This document shows positions 24,896 to 32,849 of a stretch of DNA of 64,000 nt, one piece after another; position 1 is the stretch's first letter; every line of letters starts with the position of its first letter. The position numbers and the translations under genes are program-made. The notes below the pieces were generated by a model. It was not told the origin of the DNA. It made no database searches and worked only from the letters and a program-made list of their open reading frames with translations. Source of the DNA: Pseudomonas triclosanedens (GTDB lineage: Bacteria; Pseudomonadota; Gammaproteobacteria; Pseudomonadales; Pseudomonadaceae); the NCBI RefSeq assembly GCF_026686735.1, contig NZ_CP113432.1, positions 310,001 through 374,000 of the forward strand, read 5' to 3'.

Positions 24896-27800
24896 ACGTG
24901 CCCCGTTTGGACAATCAACAGGTCGAGTATCTATGGGCTGCTGGCGATCATGAGCCGGATTGGAGGCCAGAGCTGCGGGAGCACCTGAAAACGATAGCTG
25001 AGGCGTCTGGAGTGCCGCTGGGGCAGTGGTTATTGGGAAAGTGTTCCATGCGCGAGGTGTCGATCGAGCACGTGCGTGAACTGGAGGCGCAGCTTGGTAC
25101 GAATCACGCGCTACGGAACATGCTGCGCACCATCACCCAACGACTCAGAAGGCAGATTCCAGGGTTCCCATTGGCCCGTATCGCCATTGCCGTCGAACGC
25201 CCAGCGAACCCGATCAACCCCGACATCTACACGGCCGAACGACTACGCAGAAGTCGCCAACTGCTCAATGTATTGCAGCAGGGATTGAGGCTGGATCTCG
25301 ATTCGTTCCGCCCAGAGGAGCGCATCGGCCTGCTATTGATGAGTGCGGCCTATGGTGGCGGCCTGATGGACATTGCTCAACTGAATGCCCTAGTCGAGGT
25401 GGCCTCTGAGCGAATCGAGTGGATCGCAGGCGTTCCGGAACTAAGACTGCCCCTCTCCATTCGCGGCAAGGCGCAGGCGGAATACCGGCAATGGTTCCCG
25501 GACCCAGCCACGCTGGCTCTGTTGATCCGTTGTTCGAACGATATGCGAGCAATGGGCACTCGATTGAGGCGCAGAGAAACTGTTCTCAGGTGTATTCGAG
25601 CGTTTCTCGGAAGGGGGGGCGTACCAAGTCGGGATCTGCCGACCAGCCTGACGGAGCTGCTGGATTTGCTGTGGATGCAGATGCAATTGCGCCTGCCTCA
25701 GATTCTGGTGAATTTCGCATGTCGACATGGGTTCGTATCGCAGTCGCTGAGACCATCGTCCTGGGGGGAAATGTTCGGCTATCCAGGCTTGGAAGATCCG
25801 GTTGGCACCTATGGAGATAGTGTCAGATCGGACGAGTACGGAGAGGAAAAAAACGATACTCCCAATTGGGTGCTGGATTTGTGTCGGCAGATCCGGGCAA
25901 GTGAACCTGTCGAGCTATCGCCAGAGACTGAGGGTCCTGAAGCACTTGAAGTGCTCATCAGAGAGTGGGTTGCCTACCTGGTAGGTGGATCGTCCGTATA
26001 CGGTCATGATATTGGGCGCAGTAGCATCGCCCGGTACACCCGACTGCTCGGGGAAGCGTTGGCGTCGCAATTGGGTGGCCAGAGTGTTTTCCTGATGGAG
26101 CCCGATGCACTGGAGAGTGTCTACGAGACGGTCCTCGATGCCCAGATAACCGATGGCAAGCGCCGCACCTTGGCCAAGGCTATTCATGAGTTCCACGCAT
26201 TTCTGGGGCGTCGCTTTCACTATCCACCGATCAGCCCTTACTCGGTCCTGGGCATTGGCCGGGATGTGGCTAGCGTTGATGCTCGGATCCTCTCCGAGGA
26301 CCAATATCAGGCCGTTTTGCGCGCCTTGGACACCTGCGGGCTGGAATTACGGACCCCGCGTCTGGTCACGGCTGCCAAGCTGTTCTTGATCTTGGGATTC
26401 CGGTTGGGCCTGCGGCGCAATGAGGCCTTGAAGCTGCGGCTCAGTGATCTACATCTGCCCGAATTATCAAGTGAAGCCAGCGAACGTATTCGCAGGCGTC
26501 ACCCGGAGATGCAGATTCTCTCCAACCAGGAGCTGGCAGGGTTGGATCTGCCGGTTGACCTGCTTGTACGGCCACATGCACAGCGCGGTCTGAAAACCCA
26601 GAACTCGGTTCGGCGGTTACCGCTCCGCCTGTTGTTGGCGCCCGATGAACTCGAACTGTTGATGGGCTGGTACCAGCAACGGCAAGCAGAAGAAAGCCGG
26701 GCGCCTTCATCGGAGTTTCTATTCTGCATCCCGGAGCTGAGAACTCAGTGGGTCAGCGAAAGCACCTTATTACCAGCACTTCATGCCTGCATGCGCGCAG
26801 TCACAGGTTCCGAGGTTATTCACTACCATCACCTGCGGCATTCCTGCGCCACCTGGCAGATGCTCAAACTGATGGGAACCATTACCGACTCATCGGCGGA
26901 GTTGATATTCCGTGATCTGCCCCTGACCACTCGATGGCTCAGCGACAATGCCAGGCAGCGTGAAGCGCTAATATCTGCTCACGGTGGCCCCACGCGGCGT
27001 ATCGTCCATATCGTCAGTGCTCTGCTCGGTCACGGTAGCCCCAAAACCTCACTGCTGCACTACATCCACAGCCTGCCTCTGGTAATGGCCCAGGCCTGGC
27101 AGTGGAACCCCAGGGCCTGGCTTTTCAGCGCGCATAACGTCGCGTCGATTGCCAAGGTCAGCCTGCCTACGATGGATTCCGGTTCCGTCGGCGGTCCAGA
27201 ACATCTGTTGCGGATCATTGGCCGGATCAAGTCGCTCAAGAAAAAAAGACGGCCTCGACGGGCTGCGGTTTGTTTCGCCGTTCAGCAGGTCGAAAATAAC
27301 TGGGCGATCGAGCGTATTCGTCGGATCGAGTCGATGCTGGCATACGCATCGTATGCCGAGAGTAGTGGTCGGCAGATCAATCTGGAGTGGCTGGAGTTCG
27401 CGACAGAAGAGCGGAGCATGATGCTGGATCGAGCTCAGTATATCCGCGGCCTGACGCAGAGATCTCAACCGGAGGCTGGGGGCAAGCACAGGCTGCGAGC
27501 CTCTCTGCAGGCTGAGACGCCATCGCTCATACCAATGCCTCCTCGACATGGTGGAAGAGATGCCGTAGCAGGGTATGCAGAACGTCTCTACGAGTTGCTG
27601 GAGGGAGCGGAGAGCGAGCGTGCCAATCGAGCGATAGACGATTTCGCCGAACGCTGTTGGGCAACGGAAACGACGCTGCGTTTTTACCGTGATTGCGACG
27701 AGGAGCATGCACGGGACTACCTGTGGCTGCTCACAGCCATCGGCGCTCCCGCCCAATCCATCGAGTTGATTATCTACGACACACGAAAGCCCAGAGCCGC

Positions 27801-28005
27801 CAAGTCATATTGGCGTCAACAGCTCGGGAATATTCGTCGGCCGATTAGCCAGCATGCGCCCGAAAATCCGGATGCCGAAAATACCCATCTTGGAATTCGG
27901 GCCACGCTGGCGCTGGAGGAGGGGCGGCAGCAGAACCGACATTCGGGGGCAGCGCTGCGCTACCTATTCCTGATGGCCTCCATCGACTGGCATTTCCGGA
28001 CATGA
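24880..28005 (+). CDS. Very large tyrosine recombinase with complete catalytic set (trio gene 3)
   Basis: A 1041-residue protein; the start could also be the GTG at 24892, which overlaps the previous stop as GTGA. The central catalytic domain has R512 in GLRRNEAL, H650-H-L-R653 in YHHLRHSCATW, and H718 in LLGHGSPKTS with the likely nucleophile Y728 (LLHYIH), the full R-H-R-H-Y set. A further ~300 residues follow the tyrosine, far beyond ordinary phage integrases (~400 residues). Two large recombinases plus a small protein at the end of a defence-carrying island fit the GInt (ginABCD) or Gamma-Mobile-Trio (gmtY/Z/X) pattern; I cannot decide which without a search. Confidence 0.82.
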   Translation: MGGGVNVPRLDNQQVEYLWAAGDHEPDWRPELREHLKTIAEASGVPLGQWLLGKCSMREVSIEHVRELEAQLGTNHALRNMLRTITQRLRRQIPGFPLARIAIAVERPANPINPDIYTAERLRRSRQLLNVLQQGLRLDLDSFRPEERIGLLLMSAAYGGGLMDIAQLNALVEVASERIEWIAGVPELRLPLSIRGKAQAEYRQWFPDPATLALLIRCSNDMRAMGTRLRRRETVLRCIRAFLGRGGVPSRDLPTSLTELLDLLWMQMQLRLPQILVNFACRHGFVSQSLRPSSWGEMFGYPGLEDPVGTYGDSVRSDEYGEEKNDTPNWVLDLCRQIRASEPVELSPETEGPEALEVLIREWVAYLVGGSSVYGHDIGRSSIARYTRLLGEALASQLGGQSVFLMEPDALESVYETVLDAQITDGKRRTLAKAIHEFHAFLGRRFHYPPISPYSVLGIGRDVASVDARILSEDQYQAVLRALDTCGLELRTPRLVTAAKLFLILGFRLGLRRNEALKLRLSDLHLPELSSEASERIRRRHPEMQILSNQELAGLDLPVDLLVRPHAQRGLKTQNSVRRLPLRLLLAPDELELLMGWYQQRQAEESRAPSSEFLFCIPELRTQWVSESTLLPALHACMRAVTGSEVIHYHHLRHSCATWQMLKLMGTITDSSAELIFRDLPLTTRWLSDNARQREALISAHGGPTRRIVHIVSALLGHGSPKTSLLHYIHSLPLVMAQAWQWNPRAWLFSAHNVASIAKVSLPTMDSGSVGGPEHLLRIIGRIKSLKKKRRPRRAAVCFAVQQVENNWAIERIRRIESMLAYASYAESSGRQINLEWLEFATEERSMMLDRAQYIRGLTQRSQPEAGGKHRLRASLQAETPSLIPMPPRHGGRDAVAGYAERLYELLEGAESERANRAIDDFAERCWATETTLRFYRDCDEEHARDYLWLLTAIGAPAQSIELIIYDTRKPRAAKSYWRQQLGNIRRPISQHAPENPDAENTHLGIRATLALEEGRQQNRHSGAALRYLFLMASIDWHFRT

Positions 28006-28011
28006 ATGGGG

Positions 28012-28035
28012 CCGGAAGGCTGTTCAGCCCTCCGG
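28012..28035. terminator. Hairpin between convergent trio gene 3 and XRE regulator
   Basis: CCGGAAGGCTG and CAGCCCTCCGG form an 11-bp stem with one mismatch and a 2-bp gap. It follows the trio stop and overlaps the end of the opposing regulator gene. There is no T-run, so it may slow rather than end transcription. Confidence 0.4.
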
Positions 28036-28236
28036 ATCATTCTGGATTTCCAAGAGATCCTCTACCTGGCAGTTCAGGTACCGGCAGATGGTCTCCAGGT
28101 CCTTCAACTCGACCCTCTGCGCGGTCTCGTGATAGAGCCGCGTCAGGGTTCCCCGGTTGATTCCTGTCTCCCGCACTACGTCACTGATCTTCAGCTTCCG
28201 CTCCCCCAGTAGGCGGGACAAATGGCACTTAACCAT
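28024..28236 (-). CDS. XRE/Cro-CI-family transcriptional regulator
   Basis: The ATG at 28236 (MVKCHLSRLL), preceded by CCAGGAGAG, is chosen over a longer frame; it gives 70 residues. The helix-turn-helix is clear: LSRLLGERKLKISDVVRETG, then INRGTLTRLYHE, with the third and fourth helices LKDLETICRYLNC and VEDLLE. This is the small stand-alone Cro/CI type. It is divergent from the excisionase/integrase genes, with palindromic repeats between, so it probably represses its own gene and the integration genes. Confidence 0.88.
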   Translation of the reverse strand: MVKCHLSRLLGERKLKISDVVRETGINRGTLTRLYHETAQRVELKDLETICRYLNCQVEDLLEIQNDPEG

Positions 28237-28252
28237 CCTTCTCTCCTGGAAA

Positions 28253-28325
28253 AATGATCTCCTGGGGATCATTTTGATCTTGCATTGTTCAAAAAAGACG
28301 TTATTTTGATCTGCAGGAGATCATT
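28253..28325. promoter_or_regulatory. Repeat-rich operator region between XRE regulator and excisionase/integrase
   Basis: Three kinds of repeats centre on GATC. AATGATC and GATCATT form a palindrome with a 7-bp centre (28253-28273). ATTTTGATCT occurs twice in direct orientation (28271-28280 and 28303-28312), 32 bp apart, three helical turns. AATGATCTCC at 28253 is matched by its inverse GGAGATCATT at 28316-28325. The layout suits cooperative binding of the XRE protein. The GATC cores also make it a possible Dam site, although Pseudomonas usually lacks Dam. Confidence 0.6.
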
Positions 28326-28386
28326 ATGTGGCTTTAGAAGTCCATAAGACTCCTCTGCCGCTCAATCTAGCAGAGAGGACATTGCA

Positions 28387-28620
28387 ATGTCTCAAACCTA
28401 TCTAACAACCGAAGAGCTTGCCACGCGCATGAAGTACGACGTGCGCACTATCCGTAATCGACTGAAGGATTCGGTGCTGCTCGAAGGCATCCATTACTTC
28501 CGCCCCTTCGGTGGTCGTAAGATCCTGTTCATCTGGGAAGCTATCGAAGAGGACATGCAGAAGTACTCCCGTACCTCCGGCCTGGTGCCGATGGCTGGTG
28601 GAGGCATCTGTCATGGGTAA
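28387..28620 (+). CDS. AlpA/excisionase-like small DNA-binding protein
   Basis: A 77-residue protein with a winged-helix pattern TYLTTEELATRMKYDVRTIRNRL, then EGIHYFRPFGGRKILFIWEAI. The aromatic FRPFGGRKILF wing is typical of island excisionases and AlpA-like factors. Its stop overlaps the integrase ATG by 8 bp. It would bind the attachment site and push the integrase towards excision. Confidence 0.75.
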   Translation: MSQTYLTTEELATRMKYDVRTIRNRLKDSVLLEGIHYFRPFGGRKILFIWEAIEEDMQKYSRTSGLVPMAGGGICHG

Positions 28621-29773
28621 GATTCGCGCCCGCTCGGACAATCAGAAGTTGTTCTTCGACTTCACCTATCTGGACAAACGCTGTCGTGAGCAGACGATGC
28701 TGCCCGACACGCCGGCCAACCGTAGGAAGCTGGAGAAAATCCTCGAGCGCATCGAGGCCGAAATCACTCTTGGGGTCTTTGATTACGCAACTTACTTCCC
28801 GCAGAGCAGCAAGGTGGCGGAGTTCAATCGGCTGCAGGCTGGCTGTGCCCAGTTGAGGACACCGCTGTTCAAGGACTTCGCCGAGCGCTGGTTCGACGAA
28901 AAGAGGGTGGAGTGGCGCGACACGCACACAAAGACGGTGCGCCTCACACTCGATAAATACCTGCTACCTGAATTCGGCAAGAAAGAGGTCAGCGCCATCA
29001 CCAAGGCAGAAATCCTGTCCTTCCGCTCGGCACTCGGCAAAGTTCCCGGGCTGAAGGGACAGGCTCTGTCAGCGACGCGAATCAACCACATCATGACGCC
29101 ATTGCGCATGATCCTTAGTGAGGCAGCTGACCGGTTCGAGTTTACTTCACCGTACCTCAACATCAAATCGCTGAAGGTCCCCAAGACCGATGTGGAGCCC
29201 TTCACTCTGGAAGAGGTGCTGCAGATCCTTGGGGCAGTACGTGAAGACTTCCGCAATTACTACACGGTGCGCTTCTTTACCGGCATGCGCACTGCAGAAA
29301 TCGATGGCCTGCAGTGGAAATACGTCGATTTCCAACGCCGGCAGATTCTGATCCGCGAAAGCTGGGTCGGCGGCAAGCTCGATTACACGAAGAATGACGG
29401 CTCGCAGCGCGAGATCGACATGTCGGGGCCGGTTTACCAGGCCCTGCTCGATCAGCAGCAGAAGACCGGTGTCGGGCAGTTCGTCTTCTGCAGTCGGGAG
29501 GAGACGCCATTTGCGTACCGCAATATCAACAACCGGGTCTGGTATCCGTTGCTTCGCCACCTGGGGCTGCGCCGACGGCGCCCCTATCAGACCCGCCATA
29601 CCGCGGCGACCCTGTGGCTAGCCGCGGGTGAAAACCCGGAATGGATCGCCAGGCAGATGGGACATACGACTACAGAGATGCTGTTCCGAGTCTACTCGCG
29701 TTATGTCCCCAACCTGACACGGCGCGACGGCAGTGCCTTCGACAACCTTATTCAAGCCAATCTCAAGGCCTGA
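28613..29773 (+). CDS. int: Tyrosine integrase of the tRNA-linked island
   Basis: The ATG at 28613 (MGKIRARSDNQKLFF), overlapping the excisionase gene, gives 386 residues. An N-terminal arm-type DNA-binding domain with the conserved F-F-D-F-T-Y-L segment is followed by a core-binding SAM-like domain (about 80-180) and a catalytic domain with FFTGMRTAEIDGL (R), RPYQTRHTAATLWL (H-x-x-R: the motif is T-R-H-T), MGHTTTEMLFRVYSRY (GH and Y). Sequence type is that of phage and genomic-island integrases in Pseudomonas. It faces the tRNA-Arg gene about 590 bp downstream, the usual layout for integration into the tRNA 3' end. Confidence 0.93.
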   Translation: MGKIRARSDNQKLFFDFTYLDKRCREQTMLPDTPANRRKLEKILERIEAEITLGVFDYATYFPQSSKVAEFNRLQAGCAQLRTPLFKDFAERWFDEKRVEWRDTHTKTVRLTLDKYLLPEFGKKEVSAITKAEILSFRSALGKVPGLKGQALSATRINHIMTPLRMILSEAADRFEFTSPYLNIKSLKVPKTDVEPFTLEEVLQILGAVREDFRNYYTVRFFTGMRTAEIDGLQWKYVDFQRRQILIRESWVGGKLDYTKNDGSQREIDMSGPVYQALLDQQQKTGVGQFVFCSREETPFAYRNINNRVWYPLLRHLGLRRRRPYQTRHTAATLWLAAGENPEWIARQMGHTTTEMLFRVYSRYVPNLTRRDGSAFDNLIQANLKA

Positions 29774-29784
29774 GGAGTGGCGCC

Positions 29785-30069
29785 ATGAAATTGATCAAGC
29801 GCAGCAACGTCACCTTTCTGCACCCATCGATGGAGGCTCGCGAGCACCAGTACCTGAAGCACTTGGCCTCGGCCATGAGCCACTATCTGGAACACCCTCG
29901 TGGAACCGAGTTGGTCTGCATCCTCGGCTCCGGCTTCGAGAAGGACAACCGTCAGGCGCTCGACACCTGGGTTGCCTACCACCGCGACGAGGTCTTCGAA
30001 AAGCGCTTGGAGGGCCGCAGTCCGCTGGATTTCCTGATCGAAAAACTGGAAGACCTGATCAACAACTGA
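29785..30069 (+). CDS. Small protein of unknown function downstream of integrase
   Basis: ATG at 29785 follows TGAGGAGTGG, 11 bp after the integrase stop, giving 94 residues. The protein is charged and mostly helical with a short hydrophobic strand TELVCILGSGFE in the middle and an acidic end (DFLIEKLEDLINN). No family recognised. It is co-transcribed with the integrase and ends at a strong terminator. Confidence 0.6.
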   Translation: MKLIKRSNVTFLHPSMEAREHQYLKHLASAMSHYLEHPRGTELVCILGSGFEKDNRQALDTWVAYHRDEVFEKRLEGRSPLDFLIEKLEDLINN

Positions 30070-30076
30070 ACCGACG

Positions 30077-30100
30077 AAGGGGCCGAAAGGCCCCTTCTAC
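30077..30100 (+). terminator. Rho-independent terminator of the integrase operon
   Basis: AAGGGGCC, a GAAA tetraloop and GGCCCCTT form a perfect 8-bp stem (30077-30096) followed by TTCTACTT. Confidence 0.85.
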
Positions 30101-30188
30101 TTACGGGCCTCAAACCGATAGAGGAGATGTGCCCGCTCATGGCCAGTGCTCAATCGCCGGGTGTGAAGCAGCATCCCGTTCGCTCGCG

Positions 30189-30218
30189 TGGCACGGCTTG
30201 GGCACAGAATTGGCACAG
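30189..30218. repeat. Three direct copies of a GGCAC(A/G)G motif near the attachment site
   Basis: TGGCACGG (30189), TTGGGCACAG (30198) and TTGGCACAG (30210) lie 9-12 bp apart between the integrase operon and the tRNA. Arm-type integrase sites often take this form and position. The rest of 30101-30362 has no supported gene; a 70-codon frame there lacks protein-like composition. Confidence 0.4.
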
Positions 30219-30362
30219 CCCAAAAAGCGGCCGAAAAATGGTGCTGAGGGCAGTAGTCACTGCAGTTCGCTGGCTGATGCCGGGCGGGAGCTTGGGAGAG
30301 GGCCGATCCATGAACAGAATCGGTCGAGACTTTAAGTGAAAGTCTTTTAAATCAGGGAGATA

Positions 30363-30439
30363 TGGCGCACCAGGCGGGATTCGAACCCACGACCCCCGCC
30401 TTCGGAGGGCGGTACTCTATCCAGCTGAGCTACTGGTGC
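30363..30439 (-). tRNA. tRNA-Arg (anticodon CCG), island attachment site
   Basis: A complete 77-nt cloverleaf on the minus strand: acceptor GCACCAG/CTGGTGC, D-arm TAGCTCAGCTGGATAGAGTA, anticodon stem CCGCC/GGCGG with loop CTCCGAA (anticodon CCG, codon CGG), T-arm GTGGGTTCGAATCCCGC and encoded GCCA 3' end. Its 3' end points at the integrase, so the island joins the chromosome here. Confidence 0.95.
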
Positions 30440-30486
30440 GTAAATTTTGCAGCGGCCTATTTGACCACTAGCTTCCGAGTTCCTCA

Positions 30487-30542
30487 ACCCGATGATCACT
30501 GCCTTCGGAGGGCAGTACTCTATCCAGCTGAGCTACGGATGC
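30487..30542 (-). pseudogene. Truncated second tRNA-Arg(CCG), 3' part lost
   Basis: On the minus strand GCATCCG, the D-arm TAGCTCAGCTGGATAGAGTA and a full anticodon arm with loop CTCCGAA are intact, then TGATCATCGG begins a T-arm that breaks off (GTTGAGGAACTCGG). No CGGATGC is found to pair with the 5' acceptor strand. The 5' two thirds of a tRNA with a lost 3' end is the expected scar of imprecise integration or excision at a tRNA. Confidence 0.75.
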
Positions 30543-31200
30543 GTATGCCGCGGCTGGCGCGGCAGGCGGCAATCATACGCATCTCGGGCTTGGGCGTCCA
30601 ATGGCAGTACGCTCGTTCATGATATCGAACGAAAAGTGCCGCTTGTCGGTAGAGGTTCTCCGAAAAGGCTCTGCAATCTGATAGCCTCGTTGGTTTCGTC
30701 CAACAAGCTCTTGCCCTTTGTGGTCGAGGGCCCTAGGATTCGTTTGAGATTTCAAACGCCGTCCAATCACAACAACAGGAGACCGGGGACTTGGCATCAC
30801 AGCAGCCGGCCGCGTGCCTGCGGGATGACATTTTTCCGATGTGCCAACCGCTTGTCCTAAGTGACTTGTCCCTGTGCGGCTTCCGTCGATCAGCGTACCG
30901 GAAGGTTGTAGTGGCGGCGTGCTCCTGGTTTCAATCCGGGAATCCGTGCGTGAGCGATTCGAACCAGACGGGGCAATGACCCCGGCCTGCGTTTTTTCGT
31001 GTCCGCGTGCCGAGCGAACTAAGAGCCGTTCGCCCGGCGCTCGCCCAATGATGTGGCGGCCATCGCCTCTGGCGCCGGTGATGGCCGATCAGGGCGAATG
31101 AACGGTAGAGACCCGTGGTCTCTCCAATCCAGACAACAAGACGGGCGGGGACTCGAGGTAGACCCGCCGTCCACAGGCTTTCCTCGAAAGGAGACAGGTC
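30543..31200. other. Non-coding stretch between tRNA relic and gabD
   Basis: No open frame here has convincing protein character. Two small hairpins lie in the gabD leader: GGGG/CCCC around 30970-30983 and AGAGACC-CGT-GGTCTCT (31107-31123). They could be part of the gabD 5' untranslated region. I see no clear sigma-70 or sigma-54 promoter. The first part may be leftover mobile-element DNA. Confidence 0.4.
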
Positions 31201-32652
31201 ATGCAACTCAATGATGCCAAGCTGTTCCGCCAACAGGCTTACATTGACGGTTCCTGGGTCGACGCCGACAGCGGCAAGACCATCAACGTGAACAACCCGG
31301 CCACCAACGAGATCATCGGTACCGTGCCGAAGATGGGTGCCGCCGAGACCCGTCGCGCTATCGAAGCCGCCGACAAGGCCTTGCCGGCCTGGCGCGCGCT
31401 GACCGCCAAGGAGCGCGCCAACAAGCTGCGCAAGTGGTTCGATCTGATGATCGAGAATCAGGACGACCTGGCTCGCCTGATGACCATCGAGCAGGGCAAG
31501 CCGCTGGCCGAAGCCAAGGGCGAGATCGCCTACGCCGCCTCCTTCCTCGAGTGGTTCGGTGAAGAAGCCAAGCGCATCTACGGCGACACCATTCCGGGTC
31601 ACCAGCCGGACAAGCGCATCATCGTGATCAAGCAGCCGATCGGCGTGACTGCGGCCATCACACCGTGGAACTTCCCGTCGGCGATGATCACCCGTAAAGC
31701 CGGCCCGGCCTTGGCCGCTGGCTGCACGATGGTCCTCAAGCCCGCCTCGCAGACCCCGTACTCCGCCCTGGCCCTGGCCGAGCTGGCAGAGCGCGCCGGT
31801 ATTCCGAAGGGCGTGTTCAGCGTCGTCACCGGCAGCGCCGGCGAAGTCGGCGGCGAGCTGACCAGCAACCCGATCGTGCGCAAGCTGACCTTCACCGGCT
31901 CGACCGAAATCGGCCGTCAACTGATGGCCGAATGCGCCAAGGACATCAAGAAAGTGTCCCTGGAACTGGGCGGCAACGCGCCGTTCATCGTGTTCGACGA
32001 TGCCGACCTGGACGCCGCCGTCGACGGCGCGCTGATCTCCAAGTACCGCAACAACGGCCAGACCTGCGTCTGCGCCAACCGCCTGTATGTGCAGGACGGT
32101 GTGTACGATGCCTTCGTCGAGAAGCTGAAGGCCGCCGTGGCCAAGCTGAACATCGGCAACGGCCTGGAGCAGGGCGTCACCACCGGTCCGCTGATCGATT
32201 CCAAGGCCGTTGCCAAGGTCGAAGAGCACATCGCCGACGCCGTTTCCAAGGGTGCCAAGGTCCTCACTGGCGGCAAGCCGCACGCCCTGGGTGGCACCTT
32301 CTTCGAGCCGACCATCCTGGTCGACGTGCCGAAGAATGCCCTGGTGTCCAAGGACGAAACCTTCGGCCCGCTGGCGCCGGTGTTCCGCTTCAAGGACGAG
32401 GCCGAAGTCATCGCCATGTCCAACGACACCGAGTTCGGCCTGGCATCCTACTTCTACGCTCGTGACCTCGCTCGCGTATTCCGCGTGGCCGAGCAGCTGG
32501 AATATGGCATGGTGGGCATCAATACCGGCCTGATTTCCAACGAAGTGGCGCCGTTCGGCGGCATCAAGGCTTCCGGCCTGGGCCGCGAAGGTTCGAAGTA
32601 CGGTATCGAGGACTACCTCGAGATCAAGTACCTCTGCCTCGGCGGTATCTGA
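31201..32652 (+). CDS. gabD: NADP-dependent succinate-semialdehyde dehydrogenase
   Basis: A 483-residue aldehyde dehydrogenase that oxidises succinate semialdehyde to succinate, the last step of GABA breakdown. Visible signatures: PWNFPSAMITRKAGPALAAG (cofactor region), FTGSTEIGR, the glutamate motif LELGGNAPFIVF, and catalytic C289 in NNGQTCVCANR. Length and sequence match GabD of E. coli and Pseudomonas. A strong AAAGGAGACAGG ribosome site precedes ATG. It is followed 197 bp later by gabT on the same strand, so the two probably work together under one regulator. Confidence 0.96.
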   Translation: MQLNDAKLFRQQAYIDGSWVDADSGKTINVNNPATNEIIGTVPKMGAAETRRAIEAADKALPAWRALTAKERANKLRKWFDLMIENQDDLARLMTIEQGKPLAEAKGEIAYAASFLEWFGEEAKRIYGDTIPGHQPDKRIIVIKQPIGVTAAITPWNFPSAMITRKAGPALAAGCTMVLKPASQTPYSALALAELAERAGIPKGVFSVVTGSAGEVGGELTSNPIVRKLTFTGSTEIGRQLMAECAKDIKKVSLELGGNAPFIVFDDADLDAAVDGALISKYRNNGQTCVCANRLYVQDGVYDAFVEKLKAAVAKLNIGNGLEQGVTTGPLIDSKAVAKVEEHIADAVSKGAKVLTGGKPHALGGTFFEPTILVDVPKNALVSKDETFGPLAPVFRFKDEAEVIAMSNDTEFGLASYFYARDLARVFRVAEQLEYGMVGINTGLISNEVAPFGGIKASGLGREGSKYGIEDYLEIKYLCLGGI

Positions 32653-32849
32653 TTTTTCCGTGGGCGTGCGGGTGGCAGGCAAGAGCTGACAGCAACCTTC
32701 GCGCCGGCGTTTTCCGGTGGTAGCACCGGACAACCCGTCTGGCGGGCCGCAAGTTCCACGACAGTCGATCATCGTATGCTGTCGCGAGAGGCTTCTCCCC
32801 GCTTCCATCCTTTGATCCGGTCGCCCGATGAGCGGCCACTGAGGAAGCT

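Noticed and set aside
30127..30339. 70-codon ORF between integrase terminator and tRNA
   Set aside because: No ribosome site, unlike protein, and covers the repeat and attachment area.
30487..30542. Second functional tRNA-Arg
   Set aside because: The 3' acceptor strand and T-arm are missing, so a cloverleaf cannot form.
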